Shown: positions 28,756 through 37,495, counted from the first letter of the stretch. The stretch: 54,386 nt of DNA from JAXGPF01 sp964650945 (GCA_964650945.1 CAZYXU010000010.1:1-54386); one strand, 5' to 3'. Made by a program: numbers and translations. Notes: generated by a model from the sequence alone, not told the origin.

Positions 28756-28777
28756 TTTCAAAACTAGCGTTTTGAAA
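28756..28777 (+). promoter_or_regulatory. Nine-base-pair hairpin in the gapA leader
   Basis: TTTCAAAAC and GTTTTGAAA flank a TAGC loop, followed by GAATTCA. A near-identical dyad with the same GAATTCA tail occurs after gapA (29853-29874). It could be an operator, an mRNA-stability element or simply part of the interspersed repeat. Confidence 0.6.
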
Positions 28778-28829
28778 GAATTCAACAACTTAACATACAA
28801 TCGGCAAATCAAACACAGGAGTAAAGACA

Positions 28830-29834
28830 ATGGCTATCAAAGTTGGAATCAACGGTTTTGGACGCATCGGGCGGTTGTTTTTCCGGGCGGCTTTGAACAA
28901 TCCCAAGGTGGAAATCACCGGCATCAACGACCCGTTTATTGACGCCGAATACATGGTGTATATGCTGAAGTATGACACCGTCCACGGGCGCTTTAAAGGC
29001 ACGGCCGAAGTCCGCGACGGCAAACTCGTGGTCAACGGCAAGCCCATCAATGTTTACGCGGCCATGAAACCCGAGGAAATTCCATGGAAGGCCTGCGGCG
29101 CGGAATACGTGCTGGAATCCACGGGCGTTTTCACGGAAATCGAGAAAGCCAAAGCCCACCTGAAAGCCGGCGCCCGGAAGGTGGTCATTTCCGCGCCGTC
29201 CAAGGATGCCCCCATGTTCGTCATGGGCGTGAACGACGCATCTTACAAGCCTGAAATGGATATTGTCTCCAACGCCTCCTGCACCACCAACTGCCTGGCG
29301 CCTTTGGCCAAGGTGATGCATGACAACTTCGGCATTGTGGAAGGCCTGATGACCACCGTCCACGCCACCACCGCCACCCAGAAAACGGTGGACGGCCCGT
29401 CCAAGAAGGACTGGCGCGGCGGCCGCGGCGCGGCTTTCAACATCATCCCTTCCAGCACCGGCGCCGCCAAGGCCGTCGGGAAAGTCATCCCCGAACTCAA
29501 CGGCAAGCTCACGGGCATGTCCTTCCGCGTTCCCACCGCCGACGTCTCGGTGGTGGATTTGACCTGCCGCCTGGCCAAGCCGGCGAAATACGACGAAATC
29601 AAGGCCGCCATGCAAAAGGCCGCCAACGGACCGATGAAAGGCATCATGGCTTATACGGAAGACAAGGTGGTCTCCTCCGACTTCATCGGCGAATCCTGCA
29701 CGTGCGTGTTTGACGCCGAAGCCGGGATTGCCCTGAACGACAATTTCGTCAAGCTGATCGCCTGGTACGACAACGAATGGGGTTATTCCAACAAATGCGT
29801 GGACCTGATCGTCCACATGGCCAACACGAAATAA
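28830..29834 (+). CDS. gapA: Glyceraldehyde-3-phosphate dehydrogenase
   Basis: This 334-residue phosphorylating GAPDH oxidises glyceraldehyde 3-phosphate to 1,3-bisphosphoglycerate with NAD in the cytoplasm. It has the Rossmann motif GINGFGRIGR, the catalytic cysteine in SNASCTTNCLAP, TVHATTATQKTVDGPSKKDW, GRGAAFNIIPSSTGAAKAVG, and WYDNEWGYSNK near the end. The length is standard. An AGGAG site lies eight bases before the ATG. It leads a gap-pgk-tpi-secG run. Confidence 0.98.
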   Translation: MAIKVGINGFGRIGRLFFRAALNNPKVEITGINDPFIDAEYMVYMLKYDTVHGRFKGTAEVRDGKLVVNGKPINVYAAMKPEEIPWKACGAEYVLESTGVFTEIEKAKAHLKAGARKVVISAPSKDAPMFVMGVNDASYKPEMDIVSNASCTTNCLAPLAKVMHDNFGIVEGLMTTVHATTATQKTVDGPSKKDWRGGRGAAFNIIPSSTGAAKAVGKVIPELNGKLTGMSFRVPTADVSVVDLTCRLAKPAKYDEIKAAMQKAANGPMKGIMAYTEDKVVSSDFIGESCTCVFDAEAGIALNDNFVKLIAWYDNEWGYSNKCVDLIVHMANTK

Positions 29835-29845
29835 TGTTTTTTTGC

Positions 29846-29998
29846 GAGCAAATTTCAAAAATAACGTTTTGAAAGAATTCAGGAGTCAGGAGTCAGAATT
29901 CAGAATCATTGCAGACAGCATAAGATCCATGCATTACGTTGCCGTGAAATTCTGGCTACTGAACACTGAACGCCGAACACTTTTGAAAGAGACTCATG
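29846..29998 (+). repeat. Interspersed intergenic repeat, copy A
   Basis: It starts 12 bases after the gapA stop with a dyad (TTTCAAAA ... TTTTGAAA, then GAATTC). It continues through GTCAGAATTCAGAATCATTG, GCATTACGTTGCC and CTGAACACTGAAC, and ends ACTTTTGAAAGAGACTCATG. The last three bases are the pgk start codon. The terminal 20 bases are identical to those before the gspL-like gene. Confidence 0.78.
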
Positions 29999-31255
29999 CA
30001 TAAGAAAACCGTTCGCGACGTCGAGTTGAAGGGCAAGCGCGTATTAATGCGCGTGGATTTCAATGTGCCGATCAAAGACGGCCTGGTGGATGACGACACC
30101 CGTATCCGCGCCGCCTTGCCGACGATTAAATTCGTCCTGGACCAGGGCGCGTCGCTGGTGCTGATGAGCCATCTGGGCCGTCCGGAAGGCAAGCCCAACG
30201 CCAAATATTCCCTGAAGCCGGCGGCCGACCGCCTGGCAGTCCTGCTGGGCAAACCCGTCGGCTTCGCCCCGGATTGCGTGGGCGCGGCGGCCAAACAAAT
30301 GGCGGGGGCATTGCAGCCGGGCCAGGTGCTGCTGCTGGAAAACCTGCGTTTCCACCTCGAGGAGGAAGGCAAGCCGGACCTGCCGAAAACCGCGGACGAT
30401 GCCGTCAAACAAAAAGCCAAGGCCGAGTTGAAGGAACGGCAGAAAGTCTTTGCCGCGCAACTGGCGCAGATGGGCGAGATTTACGTCAACGACGCCTTCG
30501 GCACCGCGCATCGGGCGCATGCCTCCATTGCCGTGGTAACCAAACATTATCAGGAGCGGCTGGCCGGGTTCCTGATGGAGAAGGAAATCGCCTACCTGGG
30601 CCGGGCCATCACCAATCCGGAAAAACCCTTTGTCGCCATCATCGGCGGAGCGAAGATCAGCGATAAGATCGCGGTGGTGACCAACCTGGTTTCCAAGGTT
30701 AACGCCATTATCATCGGCGGCGGCATGGCCTACACGTTTTACCTGGCCCGGGGCATCCCGGTCGGCAAGTCGCTGGTGGAAAAAGACAAGGTGGACGTGG
30801 CGCGCGACATCATGGACAAGGCCCGCGCCGCCGGCGTCCAGGTGCTTTTGCCGGTTGACCACGTGGTGGCCGACACCTTCAGCGCCGACGCCCAGACCAA
30901 GGTGGTTGACGAACGCGGGATCGAGGACGGATGGATGGCGCTGGACATCGGCCCGCGCACCGCCGCCGCCTTTGCCGCCGCGATTCAAACCGCCAAGACC
31001 GTACTCTGGAACGGCCCGATGGGCTGTTTTGAAATGGCCCCGTTTGCCGCCGGAACCATGGCCATCGCCAAGGCCCTGGCCGCCAATCCGCAATGCACCA
31101 GCATCATCGGCGGCGGCGACAGCGTCAGCGCCATCAACAAGAGCGGCCTGGCTGACAAGGTAACCCATATCAGCACCGGCGGCGGCGCCAGCCTGGAATT
31201 CCTGGAAGGCAAGGAATTGCCCGGCATCACCGCGCTCAGCGACAAGGACAATTAA
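29996..31255 (+). CDS. pgk: Phosphoglycerate kinase
   Basis: This 419-residue enzyme transfers phosphate from 1,3-bisphosphoglycerate to ADP. Substrate-binding motifs include VLMRVDFNVPIKDG and MSHLGRPEGKPNAKY. NDAFGTAHRAHAS is the hinge-side signature, and the C-terminal nucleotide region has GGGDSVSAINKSGLADKVTH and STGGGASLEFLEGKELPG. The start codon is embedded in the end of an interspersed repeat, and only a weak purine-rich stretch (GAAAGAG) precedes it. A short gap separates it from tpiA. Confidence 0.98.
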   Translation: MHKKTVRDVELKGKRVLMRVDFNVPIKDGLVDDDTRIRAALPTIKFVLDQGASLVLMSHLGRPEGKPNAKYSLKPAADRLAVLLGKPVGFAPDCVGAAAKQMAGALQPGQVLLLENLRFHLEEEGKPDLPKTADDAVKQKAKAELKERQKVFAAQLAQMGEIYVNDAFGTAHRAHASIAVVTKHYQERLAGFLMEKEIAYLGRAITNPEKPFVAIIGGAKISDKIAVVTNLVSKVNAIIIGGGMAYTFYLARGIPVGKSLVEKDKVDVARDIMDKARAAGVQVLLPVDHVVADTFSADAQTKVVDERGIEDGWMALDIGPRTAAAFAAAIQTAKTVLWNGPMGCFEMAPFAAGTMAIAKALAANPQCTSIIGGGDSVSAINKSGLADKVTHISTGGGASLEFLEGKELPGITALSDKDN

Positions 31256-31259
31256 TACC

Positions 31260-32048
31260 GTGAACAAAACCGCCATGAAAAGCATCCGCAAGCCTTTGAT
31301 CGCCGGCAATTGGAAAATGAACAAGACGGCCGCCGAGGCCGTGGAACTGGTGGCCGATTTGAAAAAGGCCCTGGCCGGCGGCCGGGGCGTGGACGTGGTG
31401 ATCTGCCCGCCTTTCACCGCGCTGGCGGCGGTCAGCGGCGCCATTTCCGGCAGTGAAATCGGCCTGGGCGCCCAGAATATGCATTGGGAAAAATCCGGCG
31501 CATTCACCGGCGAAATTTCGCCGGCCATGTTGCGGGAGCTGTATTGCCATTATGTCATCCTGGGACATAGCGAGCGCCGCACGCTTTTCAAGGAAACCGA
31601 CGCCGTCATCAACCGCAAAATCAAGGCCGCGCTGGCCAACCACCTCCGCCCGATCTTCTGCGTGGGCGAAACGCTCCAGCAGCGGAATGACGCCCAGACG
31701 GAAGCCGTCCTGGCGGCTCAAGTCAACAACGGCTTGCAGGGAATCGATGCCGCCAGCCTCCTGAATTTGACTGTCGCCTACGAGCCCGTCTGGGCCATCG
31801 GCACCGGGGTGACGGCCACGCCGGCCATGGCCCAGTCCGCCCATGGCTTTATCCGCGGCCTGCTGTCCAAACTCGCCGGCGACAAGCTTGCGCAATCCAT
31901 CCGGATACTGTACGGCGGCAGCATGAAACCAGAAAACGCGGCGGAGCTGCTGGCGCAGCCGGATATTGATGGGGGCTTGATTGGCGGCGCCTCCCTGGAT
32001 GCCGGTTCTTTTGCCGCCATCGTCAAGGCCGCTGCAACCGAATTGTAA
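31260..32048 (+). CDS. tpiA: Triose-phosphate isomerase
   Basis: This enzyme of about 262 residues interconverts dihydroxyacetone phosphate and glyceraldehyde 3-phosphate. It shows AGNWKMNK (catalytic Lys), VILGHSERR (catalytic His), AYEPVWAIGTG (catalytic Glu) and the phosphate-binding LYGGSMKPEN. The start is GTG at 31260, with AAGGA eleven bases upstream. The ATG at 31275 is possible and nearer the family norm. It is four bases from the pgk stop. Confidence 0.97.
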   Translation: MNKTAMKSIRKPLIAGNWKMNKTAAEAVELVADLKKALAGGRGVDVVICPPFTALAAVSGAISGSEIGLGAQNMHWEKSGAFTGEISPAMLRELYCHYVILGHSERRTLFKETDAVINRKIKAALANHLRPIFCVGETLQQRNDAQTEAVLAAQVNNGLQGIDAASLLNLTVAYEPVWAIGTGVTATPAMAQSAHGFIRGLLSKLAGDKLAQSIRILYGGSMKPENAAELLAQPDIDGGLIGGASLDAGSFAAIVKAAATEL

Positions 32049-32059
32049 GGTGTAAAATT

Positions 32060-32557
32060 ATGATGTTCCTGAAGGTCGTGTTGATTTTAATTGAAATTTT
32101 GTGCAGCTTGCTCCTGATTGGCGTGGTGTTGCTCCAAAAATCCAAGGGCGAGGGCCTGGGCATGGCGTTTGGCGCGGAAATGGGCGAATCGCTTTTCGGC
32201 GCCCGGGCGGCCAACGTCCTGGTAAAAATCACCATCTGGCTGAGCGTGATCTTCATGCTGAACACCGTTTTCCTGGCCCGGATTTACAGCAAGGGCCAGG
32301 GGCGGTCGGTCATGGAACGCCTGGCGACACCCGCGCCCGTGCCGGCGCCCGCGCCCGTGCCGCAAAATGCCGAAGCGCCCGCCCCCGCGCAAGCCGGCGG
32401 TGTGACTCCCGCGCCGGCGCCCGCTGCGATTCCGGCCGCGGAACCGGCCGCCATGCCTGTGGCAACTCCGATATCCGCCGGCGAGCCGCCGGCAAGCGCC
32501 GCGCCCGCCCCGGCGTCCGATGCGACGCCGGCGCCGGAAAAATCCCCGGCGGAATAA
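32060..32557 (+). CDS. secG: Preprotein translocase subunit SecG, with Ala/Pro-rich tail
   Basis: This is a 165-residue protein. Residues 1-80 are a standard SecG, with two membrane helices (VVLILIEILCSLLLIGVVLL and VKITIWLSVIFMLNTVFLAR) joined by a loop containing QKSKGEGLGMAFG. SecG helps the SecYEG channel export proteins. The remaining 85 residues are a low-complexity alanine/proline tail not needed by the family. The AAGG before the start overlaps the tpiA stop. The ATG at 32063 is an alternative start. Confidence 0.92.
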   Translation: MMFLKVVLILIEILCSLLLIGVVLLQKSKGEGLGMAFGAEMGESLFGARAANVLVKITIWLSVIFMLNTVFLARIYSKGQGRSVMERLATPAPVPAPAPVPQNAEAPAPAQAGGVTPAPAPAAIPAAEPAAMPVATPISAGEPPASAAPAPASDATPAPEKSPAE

Positions 32558-32580
32558 CCGGACCTTGCGCCTGGCCGCGT

Positions 32581-34503
32581 GTGAATCAATTGCTGCCATC
32601 TGAATTTTGCACCGTGCAAAAATTAATTTTCACGCTCTGTGATTGCTTCAAATCGTTTCAACGCCAATATTCGTGCAAAATTCAGGTGATAATTCCGCTG
32701 TGTACTTTCATCTGGCTGGTGGCCGCCGGCCGGCCGCCGGCGCATGCGGCCGCGCCCCCGCCCGCCAGCGCCCCTGCCTCGGACGCTGAAATCGTTTATT
32801 ACGGTGTCACCAGCCGCATCCGGGGCTTCGACCCGGTAGTCGCCGGGGATGTCCCGTCTTCCGTGGCTATTGCCCGCATCTACGAAGGGCTGCTGCAATA
32901 TGCCTACCTGGAGCGGCCTTACCGACTGGAGCCCGCCCTCTGCGAAGAACTTCCCGCCGTTTCCGCCGACCGGCTGGCATACACCTTCAAAATCCGCCGG
33001 AACATTTATTTCCAGGACGATCCCTGTTTCACCGCCACCGGCGGACGCGGACGGGAATTGACGGCGGCCGATTTCGTCTATTCCATCAAACGCGTGGCCG
33101 ATTTGAAAAACAGCTCCAGCGGCTACTGGGCCTTCAACGACCGCATCCCGGGCCTGGATGAATTCCGCGCCGCGTCCGGCGGGGACGCCCCCACCGATTA
33201 CGACCGCCCGGTGGCCGGCCTGCAAGCGCCCGACCCCCATACGCTGCGCATCGAACTCACCCGCCCCTACCCCCAGTTGCTCTGGATTCTGGCCATGCAC
33301 TACGCCTTCGCCGTCCCGCGCGAAGCGGTGGAGTTTTACGGCCCGGATTTTGCCGGCCATCCCGTGGGCACCGGGCCGTATTGTTTGACGGATTGGAAGC
33401 GCAATTACCGTCTGGTGTTCACCCGCAATCCCAAATGGACGGAAACCGGCCGCAAGGAATATTATCCCGCCCGGGGCGAGTCCGCGGATCTGGCGGCGGG
33501 CTTGCTGGCCGATGCCGGCCGGCCCATTCCCTTGATTGACCGCGTCATTCAATACGTCGTCAGCGACACCTCCACCATGTGGCTGATGTTTCTCAGCGGC
33601 CAACTGGAGGCATCCGGGATTTCCCGCGACAATTTCGAAGCCGTCATCACCGGCGACCGCCGCCTGACGGCCGCGCTGGAAAAGCGCGGCATCAAACTCT
33701 ATGCCACCCCGGTGCTGGAAACTTATTATGTCGGCTTCAACATGGATGATGCGGTGGTCGGCGCCAATAAAAAACTCCGCCAGGCGCTGACCTGCGCCTT
33801 CAATTCCGAACAGTATGTCAAGTTCTACAACCACCGCATCGTCCGCGCCAGTTCGCCCATCCCGCCCGGTATCGGCGGATTTGAGGATATTGCCACCCCC
33901 TATCCCTTCGATTTGGCGCAGGCCCGCCGCCTGTTGGCGGAAGCCGGCTATCCGGACGGCCGCGATCCCCAAACCGGCCGGCGCCTGGCCCTGACGATTG
34001 ACCTGGGCCGGGCCAACGACCCGGAGGCCCGCGCCGCCACGGAACTGCTGGTGGATTTCATGCGCCAAATCGGCGTGGAAATCACCCCGGTTTACAACAG
34101 TTGGCCGGCGTTTCTCGACCGCCTGGACCGCGGCCAGGTGCAACTGTACCAATTGGGCTGGGTGGCGGATTATCCCGACGCCGAAAATTTCCTGCAGTTG
34201 TTTTACTCGCCCAACCGCTCGCCCGGGCCGAATCACAGCAATTACGCCAACGCCGAGTGCGACGCCCTCTACGAGCAAATCCGCGTCATGCCCGCCGATT
34301 CTCCGCAACGCCTGGAACTTTGCCGGCGCATGATTCAAATCATCATCGAGGATTGCCCCTGGATTTTCACGCATCACCCCATGGATTACATCATCCATCA
34401 TCCCTGGCTGAAAAATTACAAGCCGCACGATTTCCCCTACGGCATGTCCAAGTATTATGACATTGACATTCCCGCCCGCCGCGCGGCCGTCCCCGCGCGC
34501 TGA
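32581..34503 (+). CDS. ABC-type peptide-binding protein (SBP family 5)
   Basis: This is an extracytoplasmic solute-binding protein of the oligopeptide/dipeptide family. A signal segment (QVIIPLCTFIWLVAAGRPPA) is followed by IRGFDPVVAGDVPSSVAIAR, YEGLLQY, LTAADFVYSIKRV, HPVGTGPYCLTDWKRN and FTHHPMDYIIHHPWLKNYKP. The open frame runs far upstream over secG, so the start must lie later. GTG at 32581 (640 residues) and GTG at 32614 are the candidates, and neither has a clear ribosome site. No permease or ATPase genes are adjacent. Confidence 0.88.
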   Translation: MNQLLPSEFCTVQKLIFTLCDCFKSFQRQYSCKIQVIIPLCTFIWLVAAGRPPAHAAAPPPASAPASDAEIVYYGVTSRIRGFDPVVAGDVPSSVAIARIYEGLLQYAYLERPYRLEPALCEELPAVSADRLAYTFKIRRNIYFQDDPCFTATGGRGRELTAADFVYSIKRVADLKNSSSGYWAFNDRIPGLDEFRAASGGDAPTDYDRPVAGLQAPDPHTLRIELTRPYPQLLWILAMHYAFAVPREAVEFYGPDFAGHPVGTGPYCLTDWKRNYRLVFTRNPKWTETGRKEYYPARGESADLAAGLLADAGRPIPLIDRVIQYVVSDTSTMWLMFLSGQLEASGISRDNFEAVITGDRRLTAALEKRGIKLYATPVLETYYVGFNMDDAVVGANKKLRQALTCAFNSEQYVKFYNHRIVRASSPIPPGIGGFEDIATPYPFDLAQARRLLAEAGYPDGRDPQTGRRLALTIDLGRANDPEARAATELLVDFMRQIGVEITPVYNSWPAFLDRLDRGQVQLYQLGWVADYPDAENFLQLFYSPNRSPGPNHSNYANAECDALYEQIRVMPADSPQRLELCRRMIQIIIEDCPWIFTHHPMDYIIHHPWLKNYKPHDFPYGMSKYYDIDIPARRAAVPAR

Positions 34504-34516
34504 CACCCGGCAATCC

Positions 34517-35323
34517 ATGAACAACCCGGAAACTCCCGTAATCACACGCGCGCGCATCGCCGCCGACCTGGAAAAACTCGGCCTCCAACGCGGCGGGATG
34601 GTGCTGGTGCATAGTTCGCTCAAGTCCCTGGGACGGGTGGACGGCGGCCCGGACGCGGCGATTGACGCCCTGCACGACGCCCTGGGGCCGGAGGGATTGC
34701 TGGTTTTCCCCTCGTTTCAAAAAGGCGGCGAGCATAAACTGCTGCGCGAGGGCGTGGTCTTCGATGTGCGTTCTACCCCGACCGGGCAGGGGCTCCTGCC
34801 GGAAACCTTCCGCCGGCGCCCGGGTGTGATCCGCTCGCTCAGCCCGACCCACTGCCTGGCGGCCTGCAGACCCGGCGCGGAGGAATTCCTGGCCGGCCAC
34901 GAAAAATGCCAGGTATCCGTGGGCCACGGCACGCCGTTCGAAAAAATCGTCGAACGGGGCGGCAAAATCCTGCTGCTGGGCGTGACCCATGCCTGCGATA
35001 CGATGCTGCATTACGTGGAAAACACCGGCGGCGCGCCAACCGTTTCGCGCGAACTTTTCACCCCGACGGTCATTGATACCGCCGGGCAGGCGCAGACTGT
35101 GCCGACCTACCCCCACATGCCCGGCCTGCGCCGGAATTACGAGCGGGTGGAGCCGGAATTACTGGCCGCGGGCATCCAGATCAACGGCATGGTCGGCCAG
35201 GCGGTTGCCCGGCTGGTTGACGCCCGGGCGATGGCGCAGCATCTCGGGGCCAAGTTGCGCGCCGACCCGCTCTACATGATTGACGTGTTCAATCCCGCTC
35301 CAACGCCTCCAGTTGCAGGATAA
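34517..35323 (+). CDS. AAC(3)-family N-acetyltransferase
   Basis: This 268-residue protein resembles acetyl-CoA-dependent aminoglycoside 3-N-acetyltransferases and their YokD-like relatives. Family segments are GGMVLVHSSLKSLGRVDGG, SLSPTHCLAACRPGAEEFL, GHGTPFEKIVERGGKILLLG and THACDTMLHYVE. Chromosomal members outside resistance islands often act on other amines, so antibiotic resistance is not implied. The ATG at 34517 is chosen over an earlier one lying within the preceding gene. The last 35 bases overlap the 3' end of the opposite-strand gspM-like gene. Confidence 0.85.
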   Translation: MNNPETPVITRARIAADLEKLGLQRGGMVLVHSSLKSLGRVDGGPDAAIDALHDALGPEGLLVFPSFQKGGEHKLLREGVVFDVRSTPTGQGLLPETFRRRPGVIRSLSPTHCLAACRPGAEEFLAGHEKCQVSVGHGTPFEKIVERGGKILLLGVTHACDTMLHYVENTGGAPTVSRELFTPTVIDTAGQAQTVPTYPHMPGLRRNYERVEPELLAAGIQINGMVGQAVARLVDARAMAQHLGAKLRADPLYMIDVFNPAPTPPVAG

Positions 35324-35792
35324 CCCGCCCATAACCGGCCTGGCGGGGCGAAGCCTCGATTTTACACGACCGCAACGTCCAGGGCGGCCGCTGCCCGGCG
35401 GCCGCCGCCAACATGGCGCCTACCGTTTCCAAATCCGCTTCGCTGTACTGCAACTCCATCCGGCGCGCCCGCCAGCCGTCCGCCAGCGTTTGTGCGCCGC
35501 GGTCGAGAATTTCCGGACGGGCCGCCGGTGTGAACTCCGCCGCCAACTGCGCCAGCGGCGCAGCGCGCGCCGGGCGCGGCAAGTCGTTCAAGGCGTCCAG
35601 TTGCCGCCGCGCTGCCGCCTGCTCCGCTTCCACGGCGCGCAACCGGTCCCAGACCGCCGCCCGCGCCCGCAAGGCTTCCACGCGGGCCGGCAGCACCGCC
35701 GCATTGCGCGCCGTCCACAGTAATCCGGCGGCCAGCGCCGCGGCCGCCGCGCCCCAGATCACCGCATCCCAATGATACGTTTTGTTTTGCAT
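35289..35792 (-). CDS. Type II secretion GspM-like protein
   Basis: This is a 167-residue protein from ATG 35792. A membrane helix lies near the start (AVIWGAAAAALAAGLLW), followed by an alanine/arginine-rich coiled-coil region and a small C-terminal domain with alternating strands (WTLRSCKIEASPRQAGYG). Size, topology and position after a GspL-like gene suggest GspM or a PilO-like inner-membrane platform protein. The sequence itself is weakly diagnostic. A TTG seven codons earlier is a possible start. Confidence 0.6.
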   Translation of the reverse strand: MQNKTYHWDAVIWGAAAAALAAGLLWTARNAAVLPARVEALRARAAVWDRLRAVEAEQAAARRQLDALNDLPRPARAAPLAQLAAEFTPAARPEILDRGAQTLADGWRARRMELQYSEADLETVGAMLAAAAGQRPPWTLRSCKIEASPRQAGYGRVILQLEALERD

Positions 35793-35803
35793 GCCAACCC
35801 AAA

Positions 35804-37240
35804 TCAGCGCCAACTGCCCTTGATGACGCAGGCGGCGCGGCCATCCTCCAGCGCGGGCATCGCCTCCAGCAGCGCGTTAAAACCAATTGCCCGCAGCCGC
35901 CCCCCCAGGACGTCAAACCGGCCCCAATCAACGGCCGCGCCCCGGATCGAAAAATTCTTATCGTCCGCCTCCAATGTCTGAAAAGCGATTTCCGCCGCCG
36001 CGCCCGCCGTCATCAACTGCGCGATACGCGCATGCAAATCCGAGGACAGCGCGGCATGCAATCCCGCCGTTGCCTGCCGTTCCATTTCCCAGGCGCGCTG
36101 AACTTCCTCAACTTCCCGGCCGTAGGCAATACGCTCGGCCGGCGCCAGTTGCGCCGCCAGGCCGGCCACCGCCTGCCGCATCGTTTGCAAACGGCGCGCC
36201 GCGGCCGCCTGCCAAAAGATATTGCCCGCCAGCAGCAATATTCCGGCGGCCAGGACCAGGCCGGCCGCCCGCCGCCCCGCCTGGCGCCGCCAGCCGCGCA
36301 CCGCCGGATGCAGGAGCGCGCCCTCGCGCAGATTGCACCGCCAAAGGCCCGGCGTCAGCGCCCGCGCCGCCAGCGCGCGCGATAAAAATCCCGCTGCGTC
36401 CGGCGGCCGCGACACCCGGCCGGGCCAGCGCTCCGGCAGGCGCCGTTCAAGTTCATCCGCCACCGGCGCCGGCGCGCCGGCGCCGGCATAGAGCAGCCAG
36501 TGCGGCCGCCAATCCGCGCCGGCCTCGGCAAACAAAACCCGCTCCAATCGGCTCATCAGGGCGTCAATTTGCGCACCGGCGGCGGCCGGCGCGGAGGGCG
36601 CCAAGGCCAGCGAATGCGCCTGCTGGAAAGACCCGGCGCAGCCTGTAACGACCGTCAGCATTTCCGCCTGGATATGCAACAGCACGCGCGCTTCACCCGG
36701 CGCCGCCGGCGTCTCCATGATGCTCTGGGTCCAAAGCGCCAGCCCGGCATGATCCAAAAATACCGGATCCGCGCCGGCGGCCCGGTACTTCGCCAGTTGC
36801 GCCTCCACGTTTTTGCGCCGCGCCGCCAGCGCCAGCACCTGCATCTTCCCATCCGCCGCGCGCCGCGCCGCGACAAAACTGTAACAGCAATCCTCCAGGG
36901 CAAACGGCAACTGGGCATCCAGCAGCGCCGGCAATACCCGGCGGGTTTTCGACCACGCGGCAAAAGGGGCGTCCAGCCAAACCGTCAGGCTGTCGCTCAC
37001 CGCCAGACACCCCGCCGCTCGCGGATGCCCTGCGGCCAGGATGCCGGCGGCGGCGTCCGGTGGCAGCGATTCATAACGAATCCGCCCGCGGGCATCCCGG
37101 CGGGCGCGGGTGCAAACGAGCCCCGCCGGCCCCAGTTCCACGCCCAGGCAGGCGCGCAAAGGCATGACCAAGCCGCGCCGGAATTCTGAGCCCAGGCCGC
37201 GTTTGGCGGTGAAATTCTCTTTAAGATGCTGGAAGTTCAT
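35804..37240 (-). CDS. Type II secretion GspL / PilM-like protein
   Basis: This is a 478-residue protein. The N-terminal half looks like the actin-fold cytoplasmic domain of GspL/PilM (LRACLGVELGPAGLVCTRA, PALLDAQLPFALEDCCYSFV). A membrane helix follows (RAAGLVLAAGILLLAGNIFW), then a PilN/GspL-like periplasmic part. It would connect the secretion ATPase to the platform. It lies between gspK-like and gspM-like genes. The ATG is embedded in a 20-base sequence identical to that at the pgk start. Confidence 0.75.
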   Translation of the reverse strand: MNFQHLKENFTAKRGLGSEFRRGLVMPLRACLGVELGPAGLVCTRARRDARGRIRYESLPPDAAAGILAAGHPRAAGCLAVSDSLTVWLDAPFAAWSKTRRVLPALLDAQLPFALEDCCYSFVAARRAADGKMQVLALAARRKNVEAQLAKYRAAGADPVFLDHAGLALWTQSIMETPAAPGEARVLLHIQAEMLTVVTGCAGSFQQAHSLALAPSAPAAAGAQIDALMSRLERVLFAEAGADWRPHWLLYAGAGAPAPVADELERRLPERWPGRVSRPPDAAGFLSRALAARALTPGLWRCNLREGALLHPAVRGWRRQAGRRAAGLVLAAGILLLAGNIFWQAAAARRLQTMRQAVAGLAAQLAPAERIAYGREVEEVQRAWEMERQATAGLHAALSSDLHARIAQLMTAGAAAEIAFQTLEADDKNFSIRGAAVDWGRFDVLGGRLRAIGFNALLEAMPALEDGRAACVIKGSWR

Positions 37241-37319
37241 GAGTCTCTTTCAAAAGTCTCTTTGGCAAAGAATTCAGATTATCCGGGATGCTTGCCCGGC
37301 GTAGCTTCAGCATAGCCGG
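37241..37319. repeat. Interspersed repeat, left part (copy D)
   Basis: Plus-strand TTTCAAAA (37248-37255) followed by TTTGGCAAAGAATTCAG is a diverged form of the dyad-plus-GAATTCAG seen at 29853-29882. Read on the minus strand, the same piece ends ACTTTTGAAAGAGACTCATG at the gspL-like start. The stretch 37241-37619 holds no gene, only repeats. Confidence 0.6.
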
Positions 37320-37402
37320 GTAGTAGTCGAACGGCGTTCGGCATCTGATGCGCTATCCCGCCTGCGTCGGAACAGGCGTGCGCCACACCGTGGCGCTACT
37401 AC
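37320..37402. repeat. REP/BIME-like element, 83-bp variant
   Basis: The ends are GTAGTAG and CTACTAC. It carries the CGAAC-ggc-GTTCG hairpin and the GCGCCAC-acc-GTGGCGC hairpin seen at 25773-25827, plus an inserted hairpin (CGCCTG ... CAGGCG, 37360-37379). It lies between two halves of the interspersed repeat. Confidence 0.8.
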
Positions 37403-37495
37403 ACTCCGGAATGCAAAGCGGGAATTTAGAAAAAACATAAATCGTTTACGATCTACATATTGAACTGTTTTTCGGAGACTTAGTGGATAACAAAT

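Noticed and set aside
32623..34623. A 666-codon open frame antisense to the peptide-binding protein
   Set aside because: It arises from strong GC-rich third positions in the real gene and has low-complexity Gly/Val/Ala composition. Similar antisense frames over gapA, pgk, the TPR/nitrilase genes and tadA were rejected for the same reason.
34517..35323. Aminoglycoside resistance gene
   Set aside because: The family match is clear, but the gene lies among housekeeping genes with no mobile context, so resistance is not claimed.
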